Both the position numbers and the translations under genes were made by a program. Of a DNA stretch of 64,000 bases, positions 27,401 to 34,967 are shown piece by piece; position 1 is the first letter of the stretch; every line of letters starts with the position of its first letter. Origin of the DNA: Massilia sp. METH4 (GTDB lineage Bacteria > Pseudomonadota > Gammaproteobacteria > Burkholderiales > Burkholderiaceae_D); NCBI RefSeq assembly GCF_037094685.1, contig NZ_CP146614.1, positions 3,658,001 to 3,722,000 on the forward strand, read 5' to 3'. The notes under the pieces are model-generated. The model was not told the origin of the DNA. It was given only the letters and a program-made list of their open reading frames with translations, and did not search any database.

Positions 27401-27474
27401 GATCGCGCACCCGGTACGATGCGCTGTTGCTGGTTCCCGCCGTGGTGCGGCGGGGTCGACGGCTTGATTCTCAT
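24469..27474 (-). CDS. secreted reprolysin-like zinc metalloprotease with C-terminal dockerin
   Basis: 1001 aa. A signal peptide (to about A-L-A-A-Q-A) is followed by a propeptide and an Ig-like domain (about 215-300), then a metzincin catalytic domain with H-E-I-G-H-Q-F-A-G-N-H (His471, Glu472, His475, His481) and a Met-turn S-I-M-A-Y-A-G near 508. Two further beta-sandwich regions follow. The end (about 939-995) is dockerin-like: G-D-I-N-A-D-G-S-V-D-C-A-D and, after a linker, A-D-T-V-R-D-G-I-I-N-V-R-D, two calcium-binding loops with D/N at positions 1, 5 and 12. AAAGGA precedes the ATG at 27474. It appears to form an operon with the cohesin/PEP-CTERM gene downstream, suggesting non-covalent surface attachment of the protease. 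Confidence 0.9.
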   Translation of the reverse strand: MRIKPSTPPHHGGNQQQRIVPGARSSLFLSIALAFTAAAPIALAAQAANPAVSIQRAAPHWQSAATPADSLAVGRSDRKVALKLKRFHAATLDKPGMQALTAGAPQERGIDDIPDTLTISLPHPDGGYQRFALVEAPIMEPGLAARHPDIKTYRGKGIDDPTATLRMDITKLGLHASVRSPNGGWYVDPYYHLDDSLYASYHSRDLVNQHGPLVEAALGGAQLTLSRGFYKEGENVEVRGLNFTPGATVNVTVRAEGEDGGVQTVAATADSNGVLALTLPAGGKGAFEVTASDGRATTTAAYHVVDASAAAGAVTGNQLRTYRLALVTDPSYASYFGGSANVTAAKVTLVNRVTQIYEDETSIRLVLVDGNDALNLDTDAQMTGANGPCGATACYTVEQASGCDSPTLSRNRVVTGLLVGASNFDIGHIAFGLNGGGIASLGVVGSSGKAQGCTGVPTPIGDYFAVDYVAHEIGHQFAGNHTFNGVNWNCSGGNRNPETSVEPGSGTSIMAYAGICREDNVQPHSDPYWSQRSFDEITSYVTSGESELNELQAAVLRNFTSNGRQFRISWNGNLSAPIVRGTNYTAAAIKQAIQNIAGWPRGGTVNISALSDAGFNITFGGTLARTNVGQLQLVNFSSGVTGYVGEIVAGGLTTRGGNISGTGNSAPLVTAPAGYTIPVRTPFALTGSATDGEGDTVTYLWEQNDRGGADGTALFDNVKKNGPLFSQFGKRAVVTSEDTIKYNSPGENHVTTNPTRVFPDLDQILANNTNAETGACPTPAATPTAANIECYAEFLPTAAYVGLPGTNANPASLNFRLTARDGRGGVSSADTRLVLARDAGPFLVTSPNAAVTLEAGSLQTVTWSVANTNAAPVGVENVKISLSTDGGKTWPHVLAASTANDGSAPVTLPSLATTKGRVKVEALGNVFFDVSNANFTINLTGDINADGSVDCADMGIITAAFGKRSSQNGFDARADTVRDGIINVRDLNYVAVRVPQGTSCN

Positions 27475-27769
27475 GCAATGTCCTTTCGGCGTGGTTGCTC
27501 TGCTCAGTGTTCGTGTGTTGTGGTGCGTCTTCCTGGAGTCATCCGGTGTGGTCTGCCATCTCGGGGTGGCGGTGGCCCTCATCCATTGATGCAACGAAGG
27601 CAATAAACTCAACAATACTATTGCCGCTTTATCATCCGGCTCAAGCTCTATTTCGCGAGGCGTTGTAAAGACGATGAAAAAGCAGCAAGCGAGCTGTGCG
27701 TAACGGGCTCGTAACCTCTTTGTTCGACCGCGTCGGATACAATCGCCGCCTTCGATCCGGTGCCGCCGG
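27475..27769. other. divergent intergenic region between protease and rhodanese genes
   Basis: 295 bp, less GC-rich than its surroundings, with no gene seen. A TACAAT box at 27738 could be the -10 of the rhodanese gene, though no matching -35 was found. The AT-rich stretch around 27600-27640 probably carries the protease promoter. Confidence 0.5.
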
Positions 27770-28711
27770 ATGACTGTCCGACCACGTTCCTTGAATATCG
27801 TTCCTCATCTTTCCAGGCCGGATGCACGTGCCGGCCTGGCCCGCCCCCGGCAGCTCGTCAGCGCGGCTTCGCTCGCCTGCTTGCTGCCTGGCACGGCCAT
27901 GCCCGCGCACTGCCGGCTGCTCGAAGCCGGCTGCGGCGCGCTGCACCTGTTCGACCAGGCCCACATTCCCGGGGCCGGCTACCTGGACACATGCGCGATC
28001 GAGGGCGGGCCGCTATGGAACAAGGTGCCGGATGATGTGCTGCTGAGCGTGTTGCTGGCACAGGGCATCCGCCACGACACCACCGTCATCCTGTATGGCC
28101 GCAACAACCCCGCCGCCGCGCGCGTGGCTCATTTGCTGCTGTATGCCGGCGTGACCGACGTGCGGCTGCTCGACGGCGGCTTCGCGGCCTGGCAGGCCGG
28201 CGGCCATCCCTGCGAAGCGGGGCCGGCGCGGCCATGTGTCGCCGCAACCGGCTTCGGTGCGCCATTCCCCGCGCGTCCCGATTACCTCGTCGACATGGGA
28301 GAGGCGCGCGCCTTGCTGGCCCGGCCCGACGGCGCGCTGGTCAGCATTCGCAGCGAGGCGGAATTCCTCGGCAAGGTCTCGGGCTACAGCTATATCGCCG
28401 CGCGCGGCGACATTCCTGGCGCGCTGTGGGGCAGGGCGGGCGAAGATGGCGACGTGAACAGCATGAGCGCTTACCAGCTCACTGATGGCCGCATGCGGCC
28501 ATCCGCCGAGATCGCGGCCATGTGGGCGGAGGAAGGCATCACGCCCGGCCGGCGCATCGCTTTCTACTGCGGCACGGGATGGCGGGCGTCGATGGCGTTC
28601 TTCTATGCCTGGCTGATGGGGTGGGAGGAGATTGCCGTGTATGACGGCGGGTGGCTGGAGTGGAGCGGGGCTGGTTATCAAGCGGCCGCCGGTGGTACCG
28701 GCTGCACGTGA
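27770..28711 (+). CDS. two-domain sulfurtransferase (rhodanese)
   Basis: 313 aa with two rhodanese domains. The N-terminal domain is inactive: in place of the catalytic Cys it reads I-L-Y-G-R-N-N-P. The C-terminal domain has the active loop F-Y-C-G-T-G-W-R-A-S, where Cys carries the persulfide. It would move sulfane sulfur from thiosulfate or a mercaptan to cyanide or a thiol acceptor. The active loop is closer to the 3-mercaptopyruvate/thiosulfate group, but the donor cannot be settled. The N-terminal 40 residues are basic and weakly hydrophobic rather than a clear signal peptide. It is a single-gene unit. Confidence 0.85.
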   Translation: MTVRPRSLNIVPHLSRPDARAGLARPRQLVSAASLACLLPGTAMPAHCRLLEAGCGALHLFDQAHIPGAGYLDTCAIEGGPLWNKVPDDVLLSVLLAQGIRHDTTVILYGRNNPAAARVAHLLLYAGVTDVRLLDGGFAAWQAGGHPCEAGPARPCVAATGFGAPFPARPDYLVDMGEARALLARPDGALVSIRSEAEFLGKVSGYSYIAARGDIPGALWGRAGEDGDVNSMSAYQLTDGRMRPSAEIAAMWAEEGITPGRRIAFYCGTGWRASMAFFYAWLMGWEEIAVYDGGWLEWSGAGYQAAAGGTGCT

Positions 28712-28757
28712 AGGGTGTGGAATATCCTGTTGACGCCATGCCGAATCGATATGGCTC

Positions 28758-29243
28758 CTACTCGCGCGCTTCCGGTCGTGGCTTGCCGGTCAGGTGGAAC
28801 CGTCGGGTAAAACCGAAGGGTCTTTTCACGCCAGGCGGGTCGAACAGTACCGGCCATGCAAAAACTTGCGCAGGGAGGACCGTCAGCACCCAGTCCGTAT
28901 CACCAAAAAAACGAAAGCGCACTGTGTCGGGCTGGATGGGTTGGAGGCCCGAAAGATGACCGGTTGAGTACATGGCACCCAGCCTGGCCCAGTCGAGGAT
29001 GTTCGCAGCACGATCGAGCAGATATATCCGCAGAGTCTCTTCGTGCGGAATGCCATCGGTAAGGAAAATGAGGAACACATCATTGCAGGTGAATGCCGCT
29101 TCCAGAAAAGCGCCTTCGACCAATTTTCCGGTTCTTGCCCCGTTCAGACATATCTCGCTGAATGGGGTGGTGTCATCCGATGCCTCTGGCAGCGGGTGTG
29201 TGGAAATTTCCGATGTGCCCCTCATGGTCATGTCTTCTACCAC
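28758..29243 (-). CDS. putative immunity/partner protein overlapping a toxin remnant
   Basis: Up to 161 aa, not recognised. It is soluble and mixed alpha/beta, with F-L-I-F-L-T-D-G and D-W-V-L-T-V-L-P as core-like strands and a single conserved-looking Cys pair region (E-I-C-L-N-G...F-T-C-N-D). It opens with GTG at 29243, overlapping the stop of the toxin-tail fragment; an ATG at 29231 is an equally good start. A small gene overlapping the 3' end of a polymorphic toxin is the normal place for its immunity gene, which is the only basis for the suggestion. Base composition is visibly less GC-rich than the flanking genes, consistent with acquisition from elsewhere. Confidence 0.55.
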   Translation of the reverse strand: MVEDMTMRGTSEISTHPLPEASDDTTPFSEICLNGARTGKLVEGAFLEAAFTCNDVFLIFLTDGIPHEETLRIYLLDRAANILDWARLGAMYSTGHLSGLQPIQPDTVRFRFFGDTDWVLTVLPAQVFAWPVLFDPPGVKRPFGFTRRFHLTGKPRPEARE

Positions 29244-29650
29244 ATGAAGCCTGCGCCGAATGCTGCCAGCGCGCCGCCAACAAAGGCCCCTACGGTCACG
29301 CAGACCGGTGCGCCGGGGCCGCAGGCCAACCCTGCTAAGACGCCACCGGTAATTCCGCCCGCTACGCTCGCACCAGTGACCGTGGCTTCCTTCCTCAAGG
29401 CCAGCACTCTGTCCGTAGAGTTCGCGACGTTATAAACCGACAGAGCGAGAGAGAGAACAACAAGACCCCGTCCTGCATATGAAAGCCGTGCGATGGCCCG
29501 AGTCACTGAAGGGTTAGACTTGCCGGCGGCGCTAACGATGGCCGCGAATACGGTGTTTTGCTGTCCTGCCGAGAGACGCGAAAAACTTACGTATGCCGCA
29601 GTTGTTGATCTCTGGCAGTCTGCAAGCGAGGTGGAAACAAAAAAGCCCAC
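29237..29650 (-). pseudogene. 3' fragment of a polymorphic toxin / secreted effector
   Basis: 137 codons open from a GTG that lies inside the tRNA-Lys terminator hairpin, so the reading frame has no proper start of its own. The product is a tail only: a helical part (about 20-60), then a glycine-zipper membrane region ending C-G-P-G-A-P-V-C-V-T-V-G-A-F-V-G-G-A-L-A-A-F-G (given here as family signature). Such tails end large T6SS- or contact-type effectors in beta- and gammaproteobacteria. The N-terminal and catalytic parts are missing. Most likely it is what remains after insertion and deletion next to the tRNA genes. It could still be expressed by read-through, but this is doubtful. Confidence 0.5.
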
Positions 29651-29672
29651 GAATCTAAGTTCGTGGGCTTTC
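29638..29672 (-). terminator. terminator of the tRNA-Lys array
   Basis: 12-bp stem AAAGCCCACGAA / TTCGTGGGCTTT with a 6-nt loop, continuing into a T-run on the minus strand. It begins 12 bp after the CCA end of the last tRNA-Lys. Confidence 0.85.
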
Positions 29673-29683
29673 TTGATGAATCT

Positions 29684-29759
29684 TGGTAGGCCGTGCGGGA
29701 TTCGAACCTGCGACCAACGGATTAAAAGTCCGCTGCTCTACCAGCTGAGCTAACGACCC
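29684..29759 (-). tRNA. tRNA-Lys (UUU), copy 3 in transcription order
   Basis: 76 nt including encoded CCA. Acceptor GGGTCGT / ACGGCCT, D-arm GCTC..GAGC, anticodon loop CTTTTAA (anticodon TTT) and T-loop GGTTCGAATCC. It differs from the other two copies at a few positions in the D and T arms. Confidence 0.97.
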
Positions 29760-29790
29760 AAGGTAAAACCAGCAATCTCAATTTTGCGAG

Positions 29791-29866
29791 TGGTAGGCCG
29801 TGCGGGGCTCGAACCTGCGACCAACGGATTAAAAGTCCGCTGCTCTACCAACTGAGCTAACGACCC
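29791..29866 (-). tRNA. tRNA-Lys (UUU), copy 2
   Basis: 76 nt with CCA. Same anticodon loop CTTTTAA and T-loop GGTTCGAGCCC. Nearly identical to copies 1 and 3, with a 31-bp spacer to copy 3. Confidence 0.97.
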
Positions 29867-29924
29867 TCTGCAAAACTGTTACTGCGTTGCTACAACTACT
29901 AGTATACCAACTGCTTCTTTCGAG

Positions 29925-30000
29925 TGGTAGGCCGTGCGGGGCTCGAACCTGCGACCAACGGATTAAAAGTCCGCTGCTCTACCAACTGAGCTAACGACCC
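29925..30000 (-). tRNA. tRNA-Lys (UUU), copy 1
   Basis: 76 nt with CCA. It is the first tRNA transcribed from the promoter at 30018-30047. A 58-bp spacer separates it from copy 2. Confidence 0.97.
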
Positions 30001-30017
30001 GCTGCGAAAGAAGCGGG

Positions 30018-30047
30018 ATTATAGGACAGCCCAACCGTGCCTGTCAA
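30018..30047 (-). promoter_or_regulatory. strong sigma-70 promoter of the tRNA-Lys array
   Basis: On the minus strand, consensus TTGACA (30042-30047) and consensus TATAAT (30018-30023) are separated by 18 bp. Transcription should start about 10 bp before the first tRNA. Confidence 0.85.
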
Positions 30048-30101
30048 ATGCTTGGGAGCATCGAATTGTGCAAACTTCGACCGGGCCATCCGCCACCCGC
30101 G

Positions 30102-30848
30102 TTACTTGCCCCCCAGGCGCTCCTTGGCGGTGCGTGCGGCGGCCGTGTTCGGGTAGTTCTTGATCAGGTCGTTCAACGTCTTCTTTGCGTTGTTGACGGC
30201 TTTCAGCTCGGCCTGGCAGCTGGCGATGTTCAGCATGGCATCGGCGGCCTTCGGGCTGTCCGGGTAGTTCTTCACCACGGCCTGCTGCGCCACGATGGCG
30301 GCCTTGCAGTCGCGTTGCAGGTAGTGGGCGTTGCCGAGCATGTACTGCGCATTGGCCGCATAGGGCGAGCCTGGATAGCGGCGCACGAAGTTCTGAAGCG
30401 CCGTGGCTGCACCTTCGTAGTTCTGCTCCTTGAACAGCTGCATGGCGGCGTCGTAGGCGTTCTGCTCGGACTGCTCCACCGAAGCCGTCTGGCCGTCGAT
30501 TTCCACCTGGCGCGGCTCGAGGGCGCGCAGGCGCTTGTCGAGGTCGGCGTACAGGTCCTTCTGGCGCTTACCTGTCACTTCAATCTCGTTCTGCAGTACT
30601 TCGACCTGGCCGCGCAGGCGCGCGATTTCCTGCATCGTCTGGTCGTGCTGGGCGATCAGGTCCAGCGTGGAGGTCTTCTCGGCCTTCGTGTCGAGACGGG
30701 AGTTGAGCTCCTTCGTCAGCGCTTCCACCTTGGCGCGCAGGTCGAGGATCGCGCGGCGTGCCTCGTCGTCGTCGAATACGCCGGCGCTGGCATGCAGGGA
30801 CAGCGTGGCAATGGCCAGCGCAACAGCCGTCTTGGTGAATTTGATCAT
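30102..30848 (-). CDS. cpoB: Tol-Pal accessory protein CpoB (YbgF)
   Basis: 248-aa periplasmic protein that links peptidoglycan synthesis to outer-membrane constriction through TolA. Signal peptide to S-L-H-A-S-A-G, then an N-terminal coiled coil (about 35-115) for trimerisation. The C-terminal tetratricopeptide repeats begin at Q-N-A-Y-D-A-A-M-Q-L-F-K and include the typical F-V-R-R-Y-P-G-S-P-Y-A-A-N-A-Q-Y repeat end. It is the last gene of the tol-pal cluster, separated from pal by a strong hairpin terminator, so it may be expressed at lower level through read-through or from its own start. Confidence 0.95.
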   Translation of the reverse strand: MIKFTKTAVALAIATLSLHASAGVFDDDEARRAILDLRAKVEALTKELNSRLDTKAEKTSTLDLIAQHDQTMQEIARLRGQVEVLQNEIEVTGKRQKDLYADLDKRLRALEPRQVEIDGQTASVEQSEQNAYDAAMQLFKEQNYEGAATALQNFVRRYPGSPYAANAQYMLGNAHYLQRDCKAAIVAQQAVVKNYPDSPKAADAMLNIASCQAELKAVNNAKKTLNDLIKNYPNTAAARTAKERLGGK

Positions 30849-30867
30849 GTTGTAAACGCTCTCAATG

Positions 30868-30911
30868 AAAAAACGGGGCAGCGCGCAGTATAACGCTGCG
30901 CGCTGCCCCGT
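30868..30911 (-). terminator. terminator between pal and cpoB
   Basis: A 16-bp perfect stem (30873-30888 with 30896-30911), 7-nt loop, followed on the minus strand by a T-run. It lies directly after pal and only 20 bp before cpoB, so it should cut most transcripts ahead of cpoB. Confidence 0.85.
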
Positions 30912-30941
30912 CAGTACGAATGTCAGGCCGGAGGCCGTCGA

Positions 30942-31472
30942 TTACTTGTAGACGATGTCGGCACGACGGTTCTGTGCCCATGCCTCTTCGTTGCTGCCCT
31001 GTGCCTTCGGCTTTTCCTTGCCCAGCGAAACGGCTTCGATCTGGCCTTCGTTCACGCCCAGTGCCACCATCGCGCGCTTCACGGCTTCGGCGCGCTTCTG
31101 GCCCAGGGCGAGGTTGTATTCCGCGCCGCCGCGTTCGTCGGTGTTACCCTGGATCAGGATGTTGCGGCTGGTGTTCTTGGTCAGGTAGTCGGAGTGGTTG
31201 GTCACGACCGGCTTGCCGTCTTCGCGCACGACATAGCTGTCGAAGTCGAAGTACACGCTGCGCTGTGCCAGCACGCCTTGCGGATCGTCCAGCGGGTCGA
31301 TCGACTTGGTTTCCACCGGGGCCACGGAACGGGTGGTGTCAGCTTGCGCAGGCGCTTCGGCCGGCTTGCTTTCCACTACGGGTGCCGGCTCGGAAACCTT
31401 GACGGGGCTCGAGCAAGCTGCCAGCAGGGCGGCGCTGCTGATGATGAAGGCGATGCTTTTTACGTTACGCAT
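30942..31472 (-). CDS. pal: peptidoglycan-associated lipoprotein Pal
   Basis: 176-aa outer-membrane lipoprotein that holds the membrane to peptidoglycan and is moved by TolB and TolQRA. The lipobox L-L-A-A-C is followed by a short linker and an OmpA-like domain with Y-F-D-F-D-S, G-N-T-D-E-R-G-G-A-E-Y-N-L-A-L-G-Q-K-R-A and a final R-R-A-D-I-V-Y. Normal length. AGGAG lies 7 bases before the ATG. The gene is 43 bp downstream of tolB. Confidence 0.97.
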   Translation of the reverse strand: MRNVKSIAFIISSAALLAACSSPVKVSEPAPVVESKPAEAPAQADTTRSVAPVETKSIDPLDDPQGVLAQRSVYFDFDSYVVREDGKPVVTNHSDYLTKNTSRNILIQGNTDERGGAEYNLALGQKRAEAVKRAMVALGVNEGQIEAVSLGKEKPKAQGSNEEAWAQNRRADIVYK

Positions 31473-31515
31473 GTTGATTCTCCTGGTCGTTGTGAAAGGT
31501 CTTTACTGCCTGTTT

Positions 31516-32778
31516 TTACTTCATGAAAGGACCCCAGGTGGGCTCCTTGATTGCTCCGGCCTGAATGGTCAGGCGTTGCTTGACCCGGCCGTCCACCGAC
31601 ACCACCGCCAGGGCCTTGCGCCCGCCCGATTCGGTCGAGTACAGGATGTACTTGCCGTTCGGAGCGAAGCTGGGGGCCTGGTCGTTGGTGTTGTCCGACA
31701 AACGTTGCTCCTGGCCGCTTGCCAGATCCAATACATAGAGCTGGAAGTTGCCGTTGCGCCGGGAAATATAGGCCAGCGATTTTCCATCGGAGGAAATACG
31801 CGGGCTGATGTTGTAGCTGCCGTTGAACGTCACGCGCTGGGCATCGCCGCCGTTCACGCTCATGCGGTAGATCTGCGGGCCGCCGCTGCGGTCGCTGGTG
31901 AAGTAGATCGACTGGCCGTCCGCCGAGAACTGCGGCTCGGTATCGATGCCGCTGCTGTTGGTCAGCCGGCGCAGGCCGCCGCCGGTACTGTTGGCGAGGT
32001 AGACCTGCGTGTTGCCCGTCTTCGACAGCGCCAGCGCGATGCGGCTGCCGTCCGGCGACCAGGATGGCGCCGAGTTGCTGCCGCGTTCATTGGCGATCAC
32101 GGTGCGCTGGCGCGTGATCAGGTTCTGCACGTAGATCACCGGCTTCTTCTGCTCGAACGACACGTAGGCCACCTTGGTGCCGTCCGGCGACCACGACGGT
32201 GAAATGATCGGCTCGTTCGACGACAGCGCCAGCTGCACGTTCTCGCCGTCGGCGTCGGCCACCTCAAGGCGGTAGGAGCGGCCCTGCTGCGTCACGTAGG
32301 CGATGCGGGTGGCGAAGATGCCGCGCACGCCGGTCAGTTTTTCGTACACGTCGTCGGCGATCTTGTGCGCCGACAGGCGCGTGAATTGCGCCGGCGCCTG
32401 CTGGTCCAGCTGCGAGATCTTCGTGTTCTGGATCGTGGACATCAGCTTGTAGCGCACGTCGTACGTGCCGTTCGGCTGCTTCTGCACGGTGCCAACGACC
32501 AGGGCATCCGCGCCGCGTGCCTTGTAGGATGCCGCGTCGACATTGTTCACGTCGCTGATCGTGCCGGCGTCGATCACCTTGAAGGCGCCACTGCGCTCCA
32601 GGTCGGTCTTGATGACCTTCGAGATCTGCGTCGGCGATTGGCCTTCGTCCACGAAGGCGGCGACCGCCACGGGGATCTGGTTGCTGCCGACACCCGAGAT
32701 TTCCACGCGCAATTGCGCCTGGGCGGTCAGGCTGGCCAGCATGCCAGCGGTAAGGAACACGGAAGTAAGTTTTTTCAT
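31516..32778 (-). CDS. tolB: Tol-Pal periplasmic beta-propeller TolB
   Basis: 420 aa. The signal peptide ends at L-T-A-Q-A. An N-terminal D2 domain is followed by a six-bladed propeller with WD40-like repeats such as P-S-W-S-P-D-G-T-K-V-A-Y-V and P-S-W-S-P-D-G-S-R-I-A. It binds Pal and TolA and transmits the proton-driven force to Pal. A TTG overlapping the tolA stop would add four residues; the ATG at 32778 is preferred because it directly precedes the K-K-L signal. Same operon as tolA, 8 bp apart. Confidence 0.96.
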   Translation of the reverse strand: MKKLTSVFLTAGMLASLTAQAQLRVEISGVGSNQIPVAVAAFVDEGQSPTQISKVIKTDLERSGAFKVIDAGTISDVNNVDAASYKARGADALVVGTVQKQPNGTYDVRYKLMSTIQNTKISQLDQQAPAQFTRLSAHKIADDVYEKLTGVRGIFATRIAYVTQQGRSYRLEVADADGENVQLALSSNEPIISPSWSPDGTKVAYVSFEQKKPVIYVQNLITRQRTVIANERGSNSAPSWSPDGSRIALALSKTGNTQVYLANSTGGGLRRLTNSSGIDTEPQFSADGQSIYFTSDRSGGPQIYRMSVNGGDAQRVTFNGSYNISPRISSDGKSLAYISRRNGNFQLYVLDLASGQEQRLSDNTNDQAPSFAPNGKYILYSTESGGRKALAVVSVDGRVKQRLTIQAGAIKEPTWGPFMK

Positions 32779-32786
32779 AGTTCGCG

Positions 32787-33743
32787 TCAAGGCAAGTCTT
32801 TCAAATTGAATGCCGCGGTGATTTCCCGTTCCACCGTGCCGTCTTTCTTTTTGGGCAGAGGCGACGATTTACTAATCGCGTTCTCCACGGCGGCATCGTA
32901 GGCGGGAATTCCGCTGCTCTTGATCTTTCGGACCGAAACGATTTCCCCAGTCGGCAATTGCGTAATCCTGAACTCGGCACTCGGGTTGCCGGGAACGTCC
33001 TGGCTGCCCGCGTAGCTGATATTGCTCTTGATCCTGGCCGCGATCGCGGCCTTGTAGCCGCTGTCCATCCGTGGCGCGGTCGATTTCTCGGCCGTGCCGC
33101 TGCTGGTGCCGCCCGCCGCGCCTGTGAGCCGGCGAATTTCCTCTTCGCGGATCTTGGCGATGCGTTCGGCATCCCTCTTTTCCGCAGCTTTCTTGGCCGC
33201 CAGCTCTTTCTTCTTCTTGTCCTCTTCGGCCTTCTTGTCGGCTTTTTCCTTCTGTTCGGCCAGGCGCTGCTCTTCCTCGCGCTTTTTCTTCTCGTCTTCC
33301 TTCTTCTTCTGGTCGGCGAGCTTGCGCTCATCCTCGAGCTTCTGCTTGCGTTTTTCTTCCTTCTCGGCCGCGATGCGCTTTTCCTCTTCGCGCTTCTTCT
33401 CGCGTTCCTTGCGCAGCGCGATCTCCGGATCGGGCTTGGGCGGCGTCACCTCCCGCGGCGGCGGCGGGGCCGGCGCCGGGGCAGGCGGGGGCGGCGCCGG
33501 TTCGGGTTCGGGCTGCGGCTCGGGTTCCGGCGTGGGCGGCGGCGGCGGGGCGGCCTGCTGCGTCGTCAGGTCCCATACCTCCGCTTCCACGGCCACGGGT
33601 TCGGAGCTTTGCCAATTGATGCCGCCCCACAGGAACAGGAACAGCAGCGCGTGCGTGGCCAGGGCGAGCCCGAAGGCACGCCAGCCACTGTCATGCCGGG
33701 GTACCCGATACGGGCCGCCCGTGTTCGCTTCAATTGTCGCCAT
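32787..33743 (-). CDS. tolA: Tol-Pal energy transducer TolA
   Basis: 318 aa. One N-terminal membrane helix (about 25-42) is followed by a Pro-rich stretch (P-P-P-P-P-T-P-E-P-E-P-Q...), a long Lys/Glu/Ala coiled coil (about 110-205) spanning the periplasm, and a C-terminal TolA/TonB-like domain. The TonB-like fold is seen in R-I-T-Q-L-P-T-G-E-I-V and A-A-V-E-N-A-I. It connects TolQR in the inner membrane with TolB and Pal. Its ATG follows the tolR stop by three bases. The Pro-rich and coiled-coil codons make the opposite strand look open in long frames, which are not genes. Confidence 0.95.
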   Translation of the reverse strand: MATIEANTGGPYRVPRHDSGWRAFGLALATHALLFLFLWGGINWQSSEPVAVEAEVWDLTTQQAAPPPPPTPEPEPQPEPEPAPPPPAPAPAPPPPREVTPPKPDPEIALRKEREKKREEEKRIAAEKEEKRKQKLEDERKLADQKKKEDEKKKREEEQRLAEQKEKADKKAEEDKKKKELAAKKAAEKRDAERIAKIREEEIRRLTGAAGGTSSGTAEKSTAPRMDSGYKAAIAARIKSNISYAGSQDVPGNPSAEFRITQLPTGEIVSVRKIKSSGIPAYDAAVENAISKSSPLPKKKDGTVEREITAAFNLKDLP

Positions 33744-33746
33744 GCC

Positions 33747-34184
33747 TTACTTCGTTGCCAGACCAACGCGGGTGATGCCCATCTTCTTCGCTTCGGAAAT
33801 CAGCTGGATCACATCGTCGTACTTGCTTTCCTTGTCGCCCGCGATCAGCACCGGATAGTCGGGGTTGTCCTCGTGCAGCGCTTCCAGCTTGCGCACCAGG
33901 GCATCGCGGTTCGGCGCCGTTTCGGGCGCATCGGCATTCTTGCCCGCGATGCCGATCGACAGCGCACCGTTGGGCTTGATGGTGACCTGGATATAGGCGT
34001 CCGGCGGGCGCACCGCCTTTTCCGCGTGCGGCAGGTCGATCGAGCTCGGGTTGTTCGAGCTCGGCATCACCATGAAGATGATCAGCAGGCAGAGCATCAC
34101 GTCGATGTAGGGCACGACGTTGATCTCGGATTTCAGCTTGCGGCCGCGGCCGCCGCGCATGCTGCTGTTGAAGGACGATGCCAT
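33747..34184 (-). CDS. tolR: Tol-Pal proton-channel subunit TolR (ExbD family)
   Basis: 145 aa. One N-terminal membrane helix contains the proton-path Asp in Y-I-D-V-M-L-C-L-L-I-I-F-M, and a periplasmic domain follows. AGGAG precedes the ATG by 6 bases. It pairs with TolQ, whose gene ends 17 bp upstream. Normal length. Confidence 0.96.
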   Translation of the reverse strand: MASSFNSSMRGGRGRKLKSEINVVPYIDVMLCLLIIFMVMPSSNNPSSIDLPHAEKAVRPPDAYIQVTIKPNGALSIGIAGKNADAPETAPNRDALVRKLEALHEDNPDYPVLIAGDKESKYDDVIQLISEAKKMGITRVGLATK

Positions 34185-34201
34185 GTTGGCTCCTTTCCCG
34201 G

Positions 34202-34894
34202 TTAACGCGACTGGCGCTGCAGGATGTTGGAGAACTCCTCGACGAAGCTTTCGAAGCGGATCGCCAGGCGGTCGATGTCATGCGAGAAGCGGTTGTAGGC
34301 AACCACGGCCGGGATCGCCGCGAACAGGCCGATCGCGGTGGCGATCAGTGCCTCGGCGATGCCGGGCGCCACGGCCGACAGGGTGGCCTGCTGCACATTG
34401 GCCAGGCCGCGGAACGCATTCATGATGCCCCACACGGTGCCCAGCAGGCCGATGTACGGCGACACGGAACCGACCGAAGCCAGGAAGGCCAGGTGCGACT
34501 CGAGCACGTCCATCTCGCGCTGGAACGCCGCCCGCATCGCGCGGCGGGCACCATCCAGGATCGCACCCACGTCCAGCGCCTCGCGGGCCGCGGTGGCGGC
34601 CTGCTTGCCCTTGATGAACTCACCCATGCCCGCCTCGAAGATGCGCGACAGCGCGCCGTTGTTGGCGCGGTTGCTGCCGGCGGCCTGGTACAGCTGGTGC
34701 AGGTTGCCGCCGGCCCAGAACGTTTTTTCGAAGTCGATCGTCAGGCGGCGCGCGGCGCGCACGTCGAACCATTTCTTGAAGATGTAGGTCCAGCTGACGA
34801 TGGACAGGCCGAGCAGCAGCGCCATGATCAGCTGCACGATCAGGTGCGCATTGGAGATGAGGGCGATGAAGGAAAGATCTTGGGAACCGTTCAT
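34202..34894 (-). CDS. tolQ: Tol-Pal proton-channel subunit TolQ (ExbB family)
   Basis: 230 aa with three membrane helices (about 15-37, 135-160, 168-190). The cytosolic loop between helix 1 and 2 and the conserved G-L-L-G-T-V-W-G-I-M-N-A-F and P-G-I-A-E-A-L-I-A-T-A-I-G-L-F-A-A-I-P-A-V are ExbB/TolQ signatures. With TolR it forms the proton motor for TolA. A 130-bp gap with three 12-bp tandem repeats separates it from ybgC, so a promoter could lie there. Confidence 0.96.
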   Translation of the reverse strand: MNGSQDLSFIALISNAHLIVQLIMALLLGLSIVSWTYIFKKWFDVRAARRLTIDFEKTFWAGGNLHQLYQAAGSNRANNGALSRIFEAGMGEFIKGKQAATAAREALDVGAILDGARRAMRAAFQREMDVLESHLAFLASVGSVSPYIGLLGTVWGIMNAFRGLANVQQATLSAVAPGIAEALIATAIGLFAAIPAVVAYNRFSHDIDRLAIRFESFVEEFSNILQRQSR

Positions 34895-34967
34895 TTATAA
34901 ATTAGTTAGAATGGTAACGACTAGCAAAGGCTCAAGCTGCTTCTCGGCGCTGTGAGGCGATGTGCAA

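Noticed and set aside
24445..27606. 1053-codon plus-strand open frame
   Set aside because: Antisense to the metalloprotease with its HEIGH zinc site. No domain, Arg/Val/Gly-rich.
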